The notes: generated from the sequence alone by a model not told the origin. Shown: positions 26,767 to 37,282, counted from the first letter of the stretch. The stretch is 64,000 bases of DNA from Photorhabdus asymbiotica (GCF_003634575.1 NZ_RBLJ01000001.1:1444664-1508663); one strand, 5' to 3'. Program-made: numbers and translations.

Positions 26767-29195
26767 TTTGGCGCTGGTTCTGGCGCGAGTGGCGCACTCC
26801 CTCTTTATTGATTGTTTGGTTATCTCTCACTCTGGCAGTCGCTTGCGTGTTGGCATTAGGCAGGATAAGTGATCGCATTGATCAAAGTGTTCATTACCAA
26901 AGCCGGGATTTTCTGGCCGGTGATCTGGTTCTGCGGGCTTCTTATCCGGTAGATGACAGATGGTTACAACAGGCGAAAGATCTCGGGTTAAAGTTGAGTA
27001 GCCAGCTCTCTTTCACCACAATGACCTATGCCGGGGATATTCCTCAACTGGCTAATGTGAAAGCCACAGACAATCTCTATCCGTTATATGGCAAGCTGGA
27101 AACTGATCCACCTGGTTTGAAAGCAGAAAAAGGTACCGTTCTGGTCGCACCTCGCTTGCTTGAACTGTTGAAAATCAAAATTGGCGATAATCTGGATGTC
27201 GGTGATACCACACTCAAAGTCAGCGGAGAACTCATTCAGGAACCAGACAGTGGTTTCAATCCATTTCAGATTGCGCCACGGATTCTAATCAGTCTTGATG
27301 ATGCCCAATCCACCGGTGCGATTCAGCCAGGTAGCCGTCTGACCTACCGTTATATGTTTTCTGGTGATAAAGAAGCAATTTATCAATATCAGCAATTGAT
27401 TGATCCACAACTTAAGGCCGATCAGCGCTGGTATACCTTGAAGCAGGATAGCGGCGCGCTGGCAAAATCTATTGAAAGAGCACAGCAATTCTTGTTGTTA
27501 TCAGCTTTGCTCACATTATTACTTGCTGTCGCTGCTGTCGCGGTATCAATGACTCACTATTGCCATAGCCGCCATAACTTGATCGCCGTGCTTAAAACCC
27601 TTGGTGCGGGACGCTGGGCTTTACGTAAATGGGTGATCGGTCAGTGGTTGGTGTTATTAGTTGCAGCGACGTTGGTAGGTACCTTTTTAGGATTGATGTT
27701 TGAATATCTACTGGTGCAAACTCTGGCACCTATGCTGCCAAAAACGTTACCAAAAGCAGGATTCTGGCCGTGGGTATGGGCACTGGGAGCATTATCTGTT
27801 ATTACCTTACTAGTTGGGATGCGTCCGTACCGGCAATTAATGGCAACCCAGCCATCACGGGTGCTGCGTGACGATATTATCGCGCCTGTCTGGCCATTGC
27901 GTTATTACTTGCCATTAGTGACATTGATTGTGATTAGCGGACTTGTTTTCCTGACTGGTACCAATCCTATCTTATGGGCGCTACTTGCTGGCGTAATGAT
28001 TGTTGCTTTGTTATTGGCCGTACTCGGTTGGGGAGGATTATGGCTATTGCGCCACCTGAAATCCCGCCATCTTAGTTTTCGTTTAGCCGTTAGTCGACTG
28101 CTGCGGCAGCCATTTCAAACTGTGACTCAATTGGCGTCTTTCTCTTTATCATTTATGTTACTTGCTTTGTTGTTAGTGATCCGGGGCGATTTACTTGACC
28201 GCTGGCAGCAACAATTGCCGCCGGACAGCCCAAACTATTTTCTGATTAATATGACTGGCCGGCAAATTCCACAGGTAAAACATTTACTGGCTCAATATCA
28301 AATTAAACCAGCGGAATTTTATCCTGTGGTCTTGGCCCGCCTGACAGAAATTAATGATCAATCAGCCATCACGTGGGCAGATGCCAAAGAACCGGACAGC
28401 AACATTGTACGGCGGGAATTGAATCTGACATGGAAAGAAGAACTACCACCGTTTAATACTTTGATAGAAGGTAATTGGCCACCAAAAGAAAATGAGGTTT
28501 CTATTGAGCAGAAAGTTGCTGAACGTTTAGCAATCAAAATCGGCGATAAACTGACATTCAGTGGTGATACCCAGCAATTCAGTGCCACAGTCAGCAGTAT
28601 CCGGTTGGTGGACTGGGAAAGCTTGCGGCCAAACTTCATATTTATCTTTCCAAAACAAACACTCGAAAATCAACAACAAACCTGGCTGACCAGTTTCCAT
28701 TATGAAGGTGATGGTCGCCTCTTGACCGATCTTAATCGTCAATTTCCCACATTGAGCCTACTTGATACGGGTGCAATGATTAAGCAAATTCAGGATATTT
28801 TACAACAGGTAGGCAAGGCATTGGAGGTGATGGTCGGGTTGGTCATGGTATGTGGCGTATTACTCCTGTTAGCACAAGTTCAGGTAGGAATGCACCGGCG
28901 GCGGCTTGAACTCGTGGTTTACCGGACCTTGGGAGCAAGTAAGCAATTACTGCGCCGTACTCTCTGGAGCGAATTTGCATTGCTTGGGTTAATGGCGGGT
29001 TTTGCTGCGGCATTAGGCGCAGAAGCTGCGCTTTGGTTGTTGCAAACCAAGATTTTTGATTTTCCATGGCAACCAGAATGGCAAATGTGGCTCTTACTGC
29101 CAATCATCAGCAGCTTATTACTTTCTTTATGTGGTAGTTGGCTGGGAATCAGGTTGTTACGAGGAACGGGATTACACCGGCAGATTCAGGGATAA
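26763..29195 (+). CDS. ybbP: FtsX-like ABC transporter permease YbbP
   Basis: The 810-residue inner-membrane protein has an N-terminal helix, a periplasmic MacB-like domain (residues 40-240), then groups of helices each with an FtsX domain, a second periplasmic domain (near 480-650) and a C-terminal FtsX domain. This doubled layout gives about ten membrane segments and matches E. coli YbbP. It works with YbbA as a type VII-like ABC system; such systems usually transmit force to periplasmic partners rather than carry substrate across. After it, E. coli has rhsD; here ushA follows convergently. Confidence 0.94.
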   Translation: MIWRWFWREWRTPSLLIVWLSLTLAVACVLALGRISDRIDQSVHYQSRDFLAGDLVLRASYPVDDRWLQQAKDLGLKLSSQLSFTTMTYAGDIPQLANVKATDNLYPLYGKLETDPPGLKAEKGTVLVAPRLLELLKIKIGDNLDVGDTTLKVSGELIQEPDSGFNPFQIAPRILISLDDAQSTGAIQPGSRLTYRYMFSGDKEAIYQYQQLIDPQLKADQRWYTLKQDSGALAKSIERAQQFLLLSALLTLLLAVAAVAVSMTHYCHSRHNLIAVLKTLGAGRWALRKWVIGQWLVLLVAATLVGTFLGLMFEYLLVQTLAPMLPKTLPKAGFWPWVWALGALSVITLLVGMRPYRQLMATQPSRVLRDDIIAPVWPLRYYLPLVTLIVISGLVFLTGTNPILWALLAGVMIVALLLAVLGWGGLWLLRHLKSRHLSFRLAVSRLLRQPFQTVTQLASFSLSFMLLALLLVIRGDLLDRWQQQLPPDSPNYFLINMTGRQIPQVKHLLAQYQIKPAEFYPVVLARLTEINDQSAITWADAKEPDSNIVRRELNLTWKEELPPFNTLIEGNWPPKENEVSIEQKVAERLAIKIGDKLTFSGDTQQFSATVSSIRLVDWESLRPNFIFIFPKQTLENQQQTWLTSFHYEGDGRLLTDLNRQFPTLSLLDTGAMIKQIQDILQQVGKALEVMVGLVMVCGVLLLLAQVQVGMHRRRLELVVYRTLGASKQLLRRTLWSEFALLGLMAGFAAALGAEAALWLLQTKIFDFPWQPEWQMWLLLPIISSLLLSLCGSWLGIRLLRGTGLHRQIQG

Positions 29196-29332
29196 AAGCG
29201 TATTTTTGCCGACATTACCAAAGCTTAAAGATCAGGGCTGCCAGATTAAACTGCCGCCGATAGTTGGTTTTGACCAACTTTACGCGGTCAGTGCAAAATT
29301 GCAGCCCTGCCGATTTATCGCCTTATCAGGGG
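29196..29332. other. Nested inverted-repeat element between ybbP and ushA
   Basis: The spacer contains a three-level fold. The outer stem is CAGGGCTGC (29233-29241) with GCAGCCCTG (29301-29309), a perfect 9 bp. The middle stem is CTGCCGC with GCGGTCAG, with one mismatch. The inner hairpin is AGTTGGT-TTTG-ACCAACT. No T-run follows. It could be a bidirectional terminator for the convergent ybbP and ushA, a structured RNA, or a small mobile-element remnant. Confidence 0.5.
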
Positions 29333-30991
29333 TTATTGATAAACGATTTCACCTTTTGGCTCATAATCAGCCGCTTCTAAGGGTGAATGCTTCTCGATAT
29401 ACCCTTTTAGCACTTCTGCATCAACAAAACCCGTGTTGACATAGGTTGGATGATTGTCCAGACGTGGATAACCATCACCACCGATAGCATTAAAATCAAG
29501 CATTGCCAGGCGGTAAGTTTTGTTGGGTTCTAAAGGTTTTCCTGCGATGTTTACATCTTTAATACCCTTACCATCAGCAATCAAACTGACATTCAAGAAC
29601 TGAGCATAAGCACCAGAGTCAACCTTCATGTTAGCAACGACTGCCAGATATTTTTCAACTTCGCTACCTTTCAGATCAACATAAACCAATGAGTTGGCAA
29701 ATGGATGCACTTTCAGGACATCTTTATAAGTAATATCGCCTGATTCAATAGAATCACGAATACCACCGCCACTGATAATAGCAAAATCAGCATGAGCACG
29801 TTCCATCAAAGCAGAAAGGACAACATGCGCCATATTAGTCTGAACAAAACGTACTTTGTTGCGATCACCTTCCAATTTACCCTCAACAGAACCTACTTTT
29901 ACGTTTAACTGTTTATCACCTTTATTCTGGTAAGGCGTTAGTAACGTTATCATTTCCGGGTTTTGCGCGATTTGATGCGTGTAATAAACTCGTTCAGTAG
30001 AACCGTCTGCTTTTTTTATATTATTTTTAAGATTAATGGGAATTAACTGATAATGAGTCAGCTTAAATTCACCATTACGGAACTCAAAATCAGCACGGCC
30101 AACATATTTACCCCACTCGTGAGCTTGAACAATCCAAGTACCATTCTGGCGATCAGGCGAACATGGCGTTCCCGGCACATAATCAATCTGCTTATAATTT
30201 TTATTTTCCGCAGACATACAAACCGGATCTTGCGAGTGACCACCTACAATCATATCCAAATAACCCGCTGGCAAACTACGCGCCATTTCAACATCACCTG
30301 GCGCGTTAGAACCATGATGACCGTCGTCATAGTGCCCCATATGGGTTGCTGCAATAATCACATCTGGCTTTTCATTTTTTTTCAGATCCTCAATGACCAT
30401 TTTAGCTTCTATAGCGGGAACCCGAAATTCAACATTAGGGAAATTAGCAGGGTTACCGATTTTCGCCGTATCATCAGTCGTCAGGCCGATAACCGCAATC
30501 TTCACCCCTTGTTTATCAAAAAGGGTATAAGGCTTGAACAAACGTTTACCGGTGCTGGTATCGTAAATATTGGCCGAGAGGAAAGGAAAGTTTGCCCATT
30601 TTTCCTGCTGACGCAATACTGACAGAGGATTATCAAACTCGTGGTTACCCAACGCCATTGCATCATAACCTATCAGATTCATTCCTTTAAAATCAGGCTC
30701 CGCATCTTGCAGATCAGACTCTGGTACGCCAGTATTAATATCTCCACCGGAAAGCAATAACGTACTACCGCCTCTTTCGGTGACTTCTTTACGAATTTCA
30801 TCAACAACTGTTTTTTGAGCGGCTAAACCATATTCTCCGTGGTCGTTATACCAAAAATGCCCATGATGGTCGTTGGTGTGCAAAATAGTAATGTTATAGG
30901 TTTTGTCTTTTTCCCATGCATTTGCTATTGCTGGAAGTAGTGTCATAGAAACAACCAAAGCACAAGCTGAGGTCTTAAACGAAAATTTCAT
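29333..30991 (-). CDS. ushA: Periplasmic UDP-sugar hydrolase/5'-nucleotidase
   Basis: UshA hydrolyses UDP-sugars and nucleoside 5'-phosphates outside the inner membrane so the products can be taken up. The 552-residue protein has a signal peptide (CALVVSMTLLPAIANA), then metallophosphoesterase motifs TILHTNDHHGHFW, LSGGDINTG, ALGNHEFDNP, IAATHMGHYDDG and VGGHSQDP. The C-terminal substrate domain contains GGGIRDSIESGDIT and FNAIGGDGYP. Cys residues in the middle could form the usual disulfide. It is divergent from fsr, as in E. coli. Confidence 0.97.
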   Translation of the reverse strand: MKFSFKTSACALVVSMTLLPAIANAWEKDKTYNITILHTNDHHGHFWYNDHGEYGLAAQKTVVDEIRKEVTERGGSTLLLSGGDINTGVPESDLQDAEPDFKGMNLIGYDAMALGNHEFDNPLSVLRQQEKWANFPFLSANIYDTSTGKRLFKPYTLFDKQGVKIAVIGLTTDDTAKIGNPANFPNVEFRVPAIEAKMVIEDLKKNEKPDVIIAATHMGHYDDGHHGSNAPGDVEMARSLPAGYLDMIVGGHSQDPVCMSAENKNYKQIDYVPGTPCSPDRQNGTWIVQAHEWGKYVGRADFEFRNGEFKLTHYQLIPINLKNNIKKADGSTERVYYTHQIAQNPEMITLLTPYQNKGDKQLNVKVGSVEGKLEGDRNKVRFVQTNMAHVVLSALMERAHADFAIISGGGIRDSIESGDITYKDVLKVHPFANSLVYVDLKGSEVEKYLAVVANMKVDSGAYAQFLNVSLIADGKGIKDVNIAGKPLEPNKTYRLAMLDFNAIGGDGYPRLDNHPTYVNTGFVDAEVLKGYIEKHSPLEAADYEPKGEIVYQ

Positions 30992-31236
30992 GGTATATCT
31001 CCATGTTTTTTAAGTGAATTGCCATGCAAAAACAGTTTCAAAAACTAACAAGGCGGGATTAACAAATCATTTTCTGAGATAGGTTATGAGGTTATTAGAA
31101 CATATTTCGTTTCATTTTTCTGAGCGTATCATCAAACTACCTCCAGTGTAGTAAAAAATTAACTATCAACCTAATATGTAAAATGTAACCAATAACCAAC
31201 AAACTCACTCTCAATAAGACAGGCTGACAGTCAATT

Positions 31237-32454
31237 ATGAGCGAACAGAGCGACACAACTACAGTTCCCCCTCGTGCAAGCAAAACCAGGAATACCGTTT
31301 TTACTATTCTTGGTGCAATTAGCATTTCACACTTATTGAACGATATGATCCAATCGCTAATCCTGGCGATTTATCCTTTACTACAATCAGAATTCAACTT
31401 GAGTTTTGTGCAAATCGGTATGATCACATTGACCTATCAAATTACCGCGTCGTTATTACAGCCACTGATAGGTCTCTATACCGATAAACATCCACAGCCT
31501 TATTCATTACCTATTGGGATGAGTTTTACCTTGTCGGGTCTGCTACTGCTGGCCCATGCTAACAGCTTCCCATTAGTTCTATTAGCGTCTGCATTAATTG
31601 GTACTGGCTCTTCGGTATTCCATCCAGAATCATCGCGTGTAGCACGCATGGCATCTGGTGGCCGCCACGGACTGGCTCAATCGCTCTTCCAGGTCGGGGG
31701 GAATTTTGGCAGTTCCCTTGGGCCTTTATTAGCCGCTGTATTTATTGCACCTTATGGCAAAGGCAATGTTGGTTGGTTCTCGCTGGCAGCATTACTGGGC
31801 ATTATCGTGCTGTTGCAGATCAGTAAATGGTATAAGGCTCAGAATTATATTAAGAAAAATCAAGTCAGAACGGGTCCTGTCGTCAAAGTTTTACCAAAAA
31901 AAATCGTGATAGGCTCCCTGACTATTTTGTTAATTTTAATATTTTCCAAATACTTTTATCTCACCAGCATTAGCAGCTATTACACTTTTTACTTAATCCA
32001 CAAATTTGGCATTTCTGTACAAAACGCCCAGATTCATCTGTTTCTCTTTTTATTCGCTGTCGCGGCAGGGACCATCATTGGCGGACCTCTTGGTGATAAA
32101 ATCGGCAGGAAGTATGTTATCTGGATATCTATCCTTGGTGTTGCTCCTTTTACTTTGATTCTGCCTTATGCTTCTCTGTACTGGACAAGCATACTGTCAG
32201 TGATCATTGGTGTGATTCTCGCTTCTGCGTTCTCTGCAATCTTGGTATACGCACAGGAACTCATTCCAGGTAAAACCGGGATGATATCTGGTCTATTTTT
32301 CGGATTGGCTTTTGGTATGGGAGGTATTGGCGCAGCGGTACTTGGCAACATAGCAGACAGAACAAGTATTGAACTGGTTTATCAGATCTGTGCTTTTCTG
32401 CCATTACTTGGCATATTTACCGCCTTATTACCTAATATAGAAGATAACAACTAG
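31237..32454 (+). CDS. fsr: MFS efflux protein, fosmidomycin-resistance type
   Basis: The 405-residue protein is a 12-helix MFS exporter. The order and motifs agree with E. coli Fsr: AISISHLLNDMIQSLILAIYPLL in helix 1, GLYTDKHPQPYSLP between helices 2 and 3, GTGSSVFHPESSRVAR in helix 4, and a second-half GGPLGDKIGRKYV. Fsr exports fosmidomycin when overproduced; its natural substrate is unknown. It lies between ushA and ybaL as in E. coli and ends before a hairpin terminator. Confidence 0.95.
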   Translation: MSEQSDTTTVPPRASKTRNTVFTILGAISISHLLNDMIQSLILAIYPLLQSEFNLSFVQIGMITLTYQITASLLQPLIGLYTDKHPQPYSLPIGMSFTLSGLLLLAHANSFPLVLLASALIGTGSSVFHPESSRVARMASGGRHGLAQSLFQVGGNFGSSLGPLLAAVFIAPYGKGNVGWFSLAALLGIIVLLQISKWYKAQNYIKKNQVRTGPVVKVLPKKIVIGSLTILLILIFSKYFYLTSISSYYTFYLIHKFGISVQNAQIHLFLFLFAVAAGTIIGGPLGDKIGRKYVIWISILGVAPFTLILPYASLYWTSILSVIIGVILASAFSAILVYAQELIPGKTGMISGLFFGLAFGMGGIGAAVLGNIADRTSIELVYQICAFLPLLGIFTALLPNIEDNN

Positions 32455-32470
32455 AAAAATCGCTAAATTC

Positions 32471-32500
32471 CCCCACATAAAAGTCATTTTTTATGTGGGA
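32471..32500 (+). terminator. Terminator after fsr
   Basis: Stem CCCACATAAAA with TTTTATGTGGG around a short loop; T residues within the 3' arm provide part of the U-run. It lies about 17 bases past the fsr stop. Confidence 0.65.
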
Positions 32501-32695
32501 GAAATCTCTATATACCTCATAAATAATCAAATATAATGGCAAAAATCTCTGTTATGGGTAATTTAATCCTTTCAATCGATATTTTTTTATGTTTTAGTCA
32601 TTTTTTTAGCGAATTTACCTCGAATTACCTATAAAATGTTGTTACAGCTACCTCTTCACAATACTACTTAATAGCCTCAATAAGAAGGAGCCTTA
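32501..32695 (+). promoter_or_regulatory. ybaL upstream region
   Basis: AT-rich spacer without an ORF. AAGGAG directly before the ybaL ATG is its ribosome-binding site. No named operator is recognised. Confidence 0.4.
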
Positions 32696-34399
32696 ATGGA
32701 GCATTCGACACCACTTATCACCACTATCGTTGGCGGGTTCTTTATCGCTTATCTGCTTGGCATGTTGGCACAGCGTCTGAAAATTTCACCACTGGTCGGT
32801 TATCTTACTGCGGGAGTACTCGCTGGTCCTTTTACTCCTGGTTTTGTCGCTGATGCATCGCTAGCACCAGAACTGGCAGAAATTGGTGTTATCTTATTAA
32901 TGTTCGGTGTCGGACTACATTTTTCACTTAAAGATCTGCTGGCAGTAAAATCTATTGCAATCCCTGGCGCTATTGCGCAAATATTGGTAGCAACACTGCT
33001 TGGTGTGGGACTATCAACAATACTGGGTTGGGAATTATTTAGCGGCATCGTCTTTGGCCTCTGCTTATCAACCGCCAGTACCGTTGTTCTGTTACGAGCG
33101 CTAGAAGAGCGTCAATTGATCGATAGCCAACGAGGTCAGATAGCCATCGGCTGGCTGATTGTCGAAGATCTGGCCATGGTGCTGACTCTGGTATTACTGC
33201 CTGCGGCTGCTGGTATTCTTGGCAATAAAGAAGCCAATATCGGGCAGTTAATTATGGAACTCGCCATGACAATCGGCAAAGTCATCGCTTTTATCCTGCT
33301 GATGATTGTTGTTGGCCGCCGTCTAATCCCGTGGGTATTGGCAAAAACTGCCAGTACAGGTTCCCGAGAACTATTTACCCTTGCTGTATTGGTTATCGCT
33401 TTGGGTATTGCTTACGGTGCTGTTACGCTATTTGACGCCTCATTTGCGCTAGGTGCATTCTTCGCCGGTATGGTACTGAACGAATCAGAACTCAGCCACC
33501 GTGCCGCTCAAGATACACTGCCACTAAGAGATGCTTTCGCCGTGTTGTTCTTCGTATCCGTTGGTATGCTGTTCGACCCAATGGTACTGATTCAGCAACC
33601 ACTGGCGATACTGGCAACGCTGGCAATTATCATTATCGGTAAGTCCGCCGCCGCCATGTTACTAGTTAAAATGTTCGGCCATTCACGCCGTACTGCGCTA
33701 ACAATTTCGGTCAGTTTGGCTCAAATCGGTGAATTTGCCTTTATTCTGGCAGGCCTTGGTGTTGCACTTGGCCTACTTGATGGAGATGCTCGTAATCTGG
33801 TTCTGGCTGGTGCAATTGTTTCTATTATGCTGAACCCAGTTCTGTTCAGCCTGCTGGATCGCTATCTGGAAAAAACAGAAACAATTGAAGAGCAATTATT
33901 AGAAGAAACGCTGGAAGAAGAAACTCAAATTCCTGTCGATATTTGTGGTCACACTATTATTGTCGGCTATGGACGTATCGGCAGTTTGCTATGCCAGCGC
34001 TTACAGGAACAAGAATTCCCGCTAGTTGTTATTGAAAATACCAGAGCTAAATTTGAAGAATTGGGTGAACAAGGTATCAGTGCAGTCATGGGCAACGCCG
34101 CCAGCAAAGATATTATGTCACTAGCGCGTCTGGACTGTGCCTATTCCCTACTACTGACAATACCGAATGGCTATGAAGCAGGCGAGATTGTTGCCAGTGC
34201 AAGAGAGGCTCGTCCAGATCTGAATATTATCGTCCGAGCTGACTATGACGACGAAGTGACCTACATCATGGAACGTGGGGCTAGCCATGTCATTATTGGC
34301 GAGCACGAAATTGCCAAAACAATGGCAAGTGTGTTGGCAAGCAGCAAAGGCCATTTAGTTGAGCCTTCCCCTGCATCGCCCTTTACGCCACTAATTTGA
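32696..34399 (+). CDS. ybaL: KefB-type cation:proton antiporter YbaL
   Basis: The 567-residue protein has a 12-13 helix CPA2 antiporter domain (residues 5-390), followed by an acidic linker (EEQLLEETLEEETQ) and a cytoplasmic Rossmann-fold TrkA-N/RCK domain starting HTIIVGYGRIGSLLCQRLQ. This is the layout of KefB/KefC and of E. coli YbaL. Its ion is not established; NAD(H)-type ligand gating is expected from the RCK domain. It follows fsr on the same strand as in E. coli. After it, core order breaks. Confidence 0.94.
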   Translation: MEHSTPLITTIVGGFFIAYLLGMLAQRLKISPLVGYLTAGVLAGPFTPGFVADASLAPELAEIGVILLMFGVGLHFSLKDLLAVKSIAIPGAIAQILVATLLGVGLSTILGWELFSGIVFGLCLSTASTVVLLRALEERQLIDSQRGQIAIGWLIVEDLAMVLTLVLLPAAAGILGNKEANIGQLIMELAMTIGKVIAFILLMIVVGRRLIPWVLAKTASTGSRELFTLAVLVIALGIAYGAVTLFDASFALGAFFAGMVLNESELSHRAAQDTLPLRDAFAVLFFVSVGMLFDPMVLIQQPLAILATLAIIIIGKSAAAMLLVKMFGHSRRTALTISVSLAQIGEFAFILAGLGVALGLLDGDARNLVLAGAIVSIMLNPVLFSLLDRYLEKTETIEEQLLEETLEEETQIPVDICGHTIIVGYGRIGSLLCQRLQEQEFPLVVIENTRAKFEELGEQGISAVMGNAASKDIMSLARLDCAYSLLLTIPNGYEAGEIVASAREARPDLNIIVRADYDDEVTYIMERGASHVIIGEHEIAKTMASVLASSKGHLVEPSPASPFTPLI

Positions 34400-34470
34400 G
34401 GAAACGCGCACTGATAGAATAATTTCTTCATTCTCATCATTGAGCTGAACCATGATTTTATCCTTTACTC

Positions 34471-34597
34471 TATACCCAATAGATTTCAAGTTGCAGCGCA
34501 GCGGCAAGTGAACGCATCCCCAGGAGCATAGATAACGATGTGACTGGGGTGAGTGAACGCAGCCAACAAAGCAACAACTTGAAAGATGAAGGGTATA
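34471..34597 (+). repeat. Full-length ERIC repeat (127 bp)
   Basis: It runs from TATACCCAATAGATTTCAAG to GAAAGATGAAGGGTATA, with central CATCCCCAGGAGCATAG and TGTGACTGGGGTGAG. It fills the gap between ybaL and the LysE-type gene and nearly touches the latter's stop codon. Confidence 0.93.
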
Positions 34598-34599
34598 TA

Positions 34600-35217
34600 T
34601 CACGTCAGAGATATAAAACACCTTTCATTGACGTATAAAACATTGAGAATGAAAAAAACAGATAACACTAAAGAAGCAAAACGATAAAACAGTTCGGGTT
34701 TTAAACGCCTTTTTCCCATATTTCCCAGACATAGCACCTTTCCCGCCCCCACCCAAATCAGGGAAACAGGCAATAACGCACAAACAAAAGCCGTCATAGA
34801 AGGAATATATTCTGCCCACACAGTAAATGCAGTAAGAGGAAATACATATGTAGCAAACACAAAAGCCTTAGGATTAAGCAAAGTAGCAAACAATACCGTA
34901 CTAAAATGAACTTTCGCCTCTCCTTTACCTAATGAGAAATGCCAAACTTTAAAAGCCAAATAAGCAATGTACGTCGAAGCGCAAAGTTTTAAGGCCACCA
35001 ACAACCATATGAAAGTGTGAGAGAGTGAAGATAAAAATAACCCCCACAAACTAATTGCTGTTAAATAACCAAACGCCTCAGCCAAAATCAACCTGAGGGT
35101 ACTAATAAAACCATGTGAATATCCAGATGATACTAAAAGAGTATTTGTTGGTCCTGGCATAATTAAGACCATACTCACCATACTGGCAATGATTATATAA
35201 TCGTAATAGCTATTCAT
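34600..35217 (-). CDS. LysE/RhtB-family amino-acid exporter
   Basis: The 205-residue protein has the family signature at the N-terminus (SMVSMVLIMPGPTNTLLVSSGYSHG) and about six membrane segments, of the length typical of LysE/RhtB exporters. These export amino acids or related metabolites out of the cytoplasm. Substrate cannot be read from sequence. Codon use and AT content resemble the native background. It stands alone between an ERIC and a long gene-poor stretch, so its regulation is unclear. Confidence 0.88.
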   Translation of the reverse strand: MNSYYDYIIIASMVSMVLIMPGPTNTLLVSSGYSHGFISTLRLILAEAFGYLTAISLWGLFLSSLSHTFIWLLVALKLCASTYIAYLAFKVWHFSLGKGEAKVHFSTVLFATLLNPKAFVFATYVFPLTAFTVWAEYIPSMTAFVCALLPVSLIWVGAGKVLCLGNMGKRRLKPELFYRFASLVLSVFFILNVLYVNERCFISLT

Positions 35218-35454
35218 AGTATCCTCAATGGCTGTTATATATAATAATTAATCATTTGAAGTGTAATAGGACACTCCTAATACAAACTTCATCATGTGCC
35301 TTCATCCCCTTAAATTAATGATCATAAAATTATTGTCATTAAATATCATTACTCTCACTTTGCAACGACTAACTGCCCCTTTTATTATAATGTTAATAAT
35401 CTCAATCGCTCCGATTTAATAAAAACCAGATAAAAAAACCTGCACTAATATCAG
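35218..35454. other. AT-rich spacer upstream of the LysE-type gene
   Basis: No ORF is seen. It presumably holds the promoter of the minus-strand exporter gene. Confidence 0.3.
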
Positions 35455-35690
35455 CAACAAGGCCAAACAATTGCGACAGGCGATAAATATTTCACAGAAT
35501 GATATTTCTAAATTATCAAGCATCTCTAGAACTACACGATCGAAACCAGAATCGGTAAACCTAACCTAAGTATCGACACACTGGATGCTATCACCATAGC
35601 GCTACGCTGCTCTTTTGGTGATTTCCTGGCAGGAAATAATGAACAGTATCCCCATTTAGAAAAATGCCAATCTATGAAAGGATACTATAC
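35455..35690 (+). pseudogene. Frameshifted XRE helix-turn-helix regulator remnant
   Basis: One frame gives KQLRQAINISQNDISKLSS and ISRTT before a stop. A shifted frame continues IGKPNLSIDTLDAITIALRC then SFGDFLAGNN. Joined, they give the normal XRE order: recognition helix, the family 'xxENGKxNPSxDTL' turn, then the last helices. A frameshift near 35555 and missing 5' end make it non-functional. Related XRE regulators often lie beside fimbrial operons, and one follows about 1.8 kb downstream. Confidence 0.6.
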
Positions 35691-37282
35691 AAAAAAATAT
35701 AAATTTTTTTATCGGCTTAAGACATGTTACATAAACATGACATTTCTAATCCATGTACAACCAATATTATTTTCATATATTCCTAATAAAGTAATATTTG
35801 CTAACCGACTATCTTGATTCTAGTTAACAGAATCCGAAATTGTAAAGGCCGGCTGAGAAATTTTTTACAAATTTCTCTTCCAACCCAATCCATTCTTTAA
35901 CCAGGCTAAGATTTCTCCGGTATAAATCGCAAAATCAAAGAGTTTGATCGATGATTTTTCTCAATTATTCTCCTTATAAATACAGAAAATGAAATAATTC
36001 CATCCCTATACTTTGCAATAACCATAAAATAAAAATGGATAAAACAACAATTTTCTTGTAAGTAAAATACCTACACTATCACTAATTAAGTTAAGGTAAT
36101 ATTTACCAATTAATGATTTTCACTCAGCGTTTTACTCTCTAAATTTTATTACCTATTTACAGCGTTAATTTTATTTAAGAAAACCGCCATAGAAATCATC
36201 AATGTAATTTCTTCTACAAGACTTAATTAAATCAATAATATAATTACGCCTCCCGCACTCACAATTTTCAATAATTACATTTTTTTCAACATCAATAAGC
36301 GATAAAAAAACAGATTTCCATAATATATTTTTTGCATATGTTCAACTGCAATGTAATTATGTTGCACTGACCATGCAAAACCGCGATAGATTACTAAGAT
36401 TAATCATATAACCAACAATGAGGCTGAAAATTACACTAAACTATTTGAGTGATAGTAAAGTAAAAAATTATCTTATGCAGAAAACTAAAACCATACAAAA
36501 CCAATTAAATCAAACGATTAATTTAAAGATATAACATAATGAAAAAGAAAGACAATTTGATAGTTTTAAAAAAAACATCATTTTTTTTGTTTAACTTGTT
36601 GAAAAAGATCATATTTTAGTTAATACTCCACAGCGTCGAGTGATAATAGCCCTACAGAAAGATGAAAATTCCGAATTGAAAATAAATTGAAGACATTAGA
36701 AGAAACTTATTGCTATCGTAATCATAACGAGGATGGCAGTTTTCCTAGTTCTATTCCAAAAGAGTTTTTCACTGCATTATAGTCATCATCTTGTAAGAAC
36801 TTTATTACTGATATGGCAGTTTATCGCTTGCAATATCGCAATAAAAGTGAGAATCATTATCGATAACGCGGATATATTTACAGTAAAAGATGATCCTTTG
36901 GAGAACAAATAATATACTTTTTGTGCTAAAATTAATATCAGAGATTATTATCACCAAACATGATGATATATTCGGGGTCAATTATTACCTTGAGTAAATA
37001 CCCAAAGAATAACGAAAACCATTCAAAAGTGGTGATATATTCAAACTACAGTAAGCGAGAAATAAGTATCCAAATGGGTGTAACCTATTCATCATAGAAA
37101 TATTCAAGGAGATTAAAGAAAAACCATTTATTAGTAATGACTTATCCACATCAATAAAAAAACACAAGGATAGAGGTAGAATCAATTGAGTTTCACGCCA
37201 CTATAAAAATGTATTCAATTATATAATCAACCATTAAACTATAATTCTGGTTAGATATATAATTTTATTATACAGACACAAC
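35691..37282. other. 1.6-kb gene-poor decayed region before the fimbrial operon
   Basis: Very AT-rich with no long reading frame on either strand. Two stretches look like gene remains. Around 36660-36780 the plus strand reads KINKLKTLEETYCYRNHNED, then GSFPSSIPKEFF before a stop. Around 37023-37140 it reads KVVIYSNYSKREISIQMGV and, past a stop, KYSRRLKKNHLLVM, which looks like a helix-turn-helix. These could be lost regulators of the fimbrial genes. Promoters for the operon probably lie in the last part. Confidence 0.4.

Noticed and set aside
29056..29439. A 127-codon frame across the ybbP end and ushA end
   Set aside because: It overlaps two well-supported genes and the inverted-repeat spacer.
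36985..37185. A 66-codon minus-strand hydrophobic frame
   Set aside because: It lies in decayed AT-rich DNA, has no ribosome-binding site, and is opposite a better explained regulator remnant.
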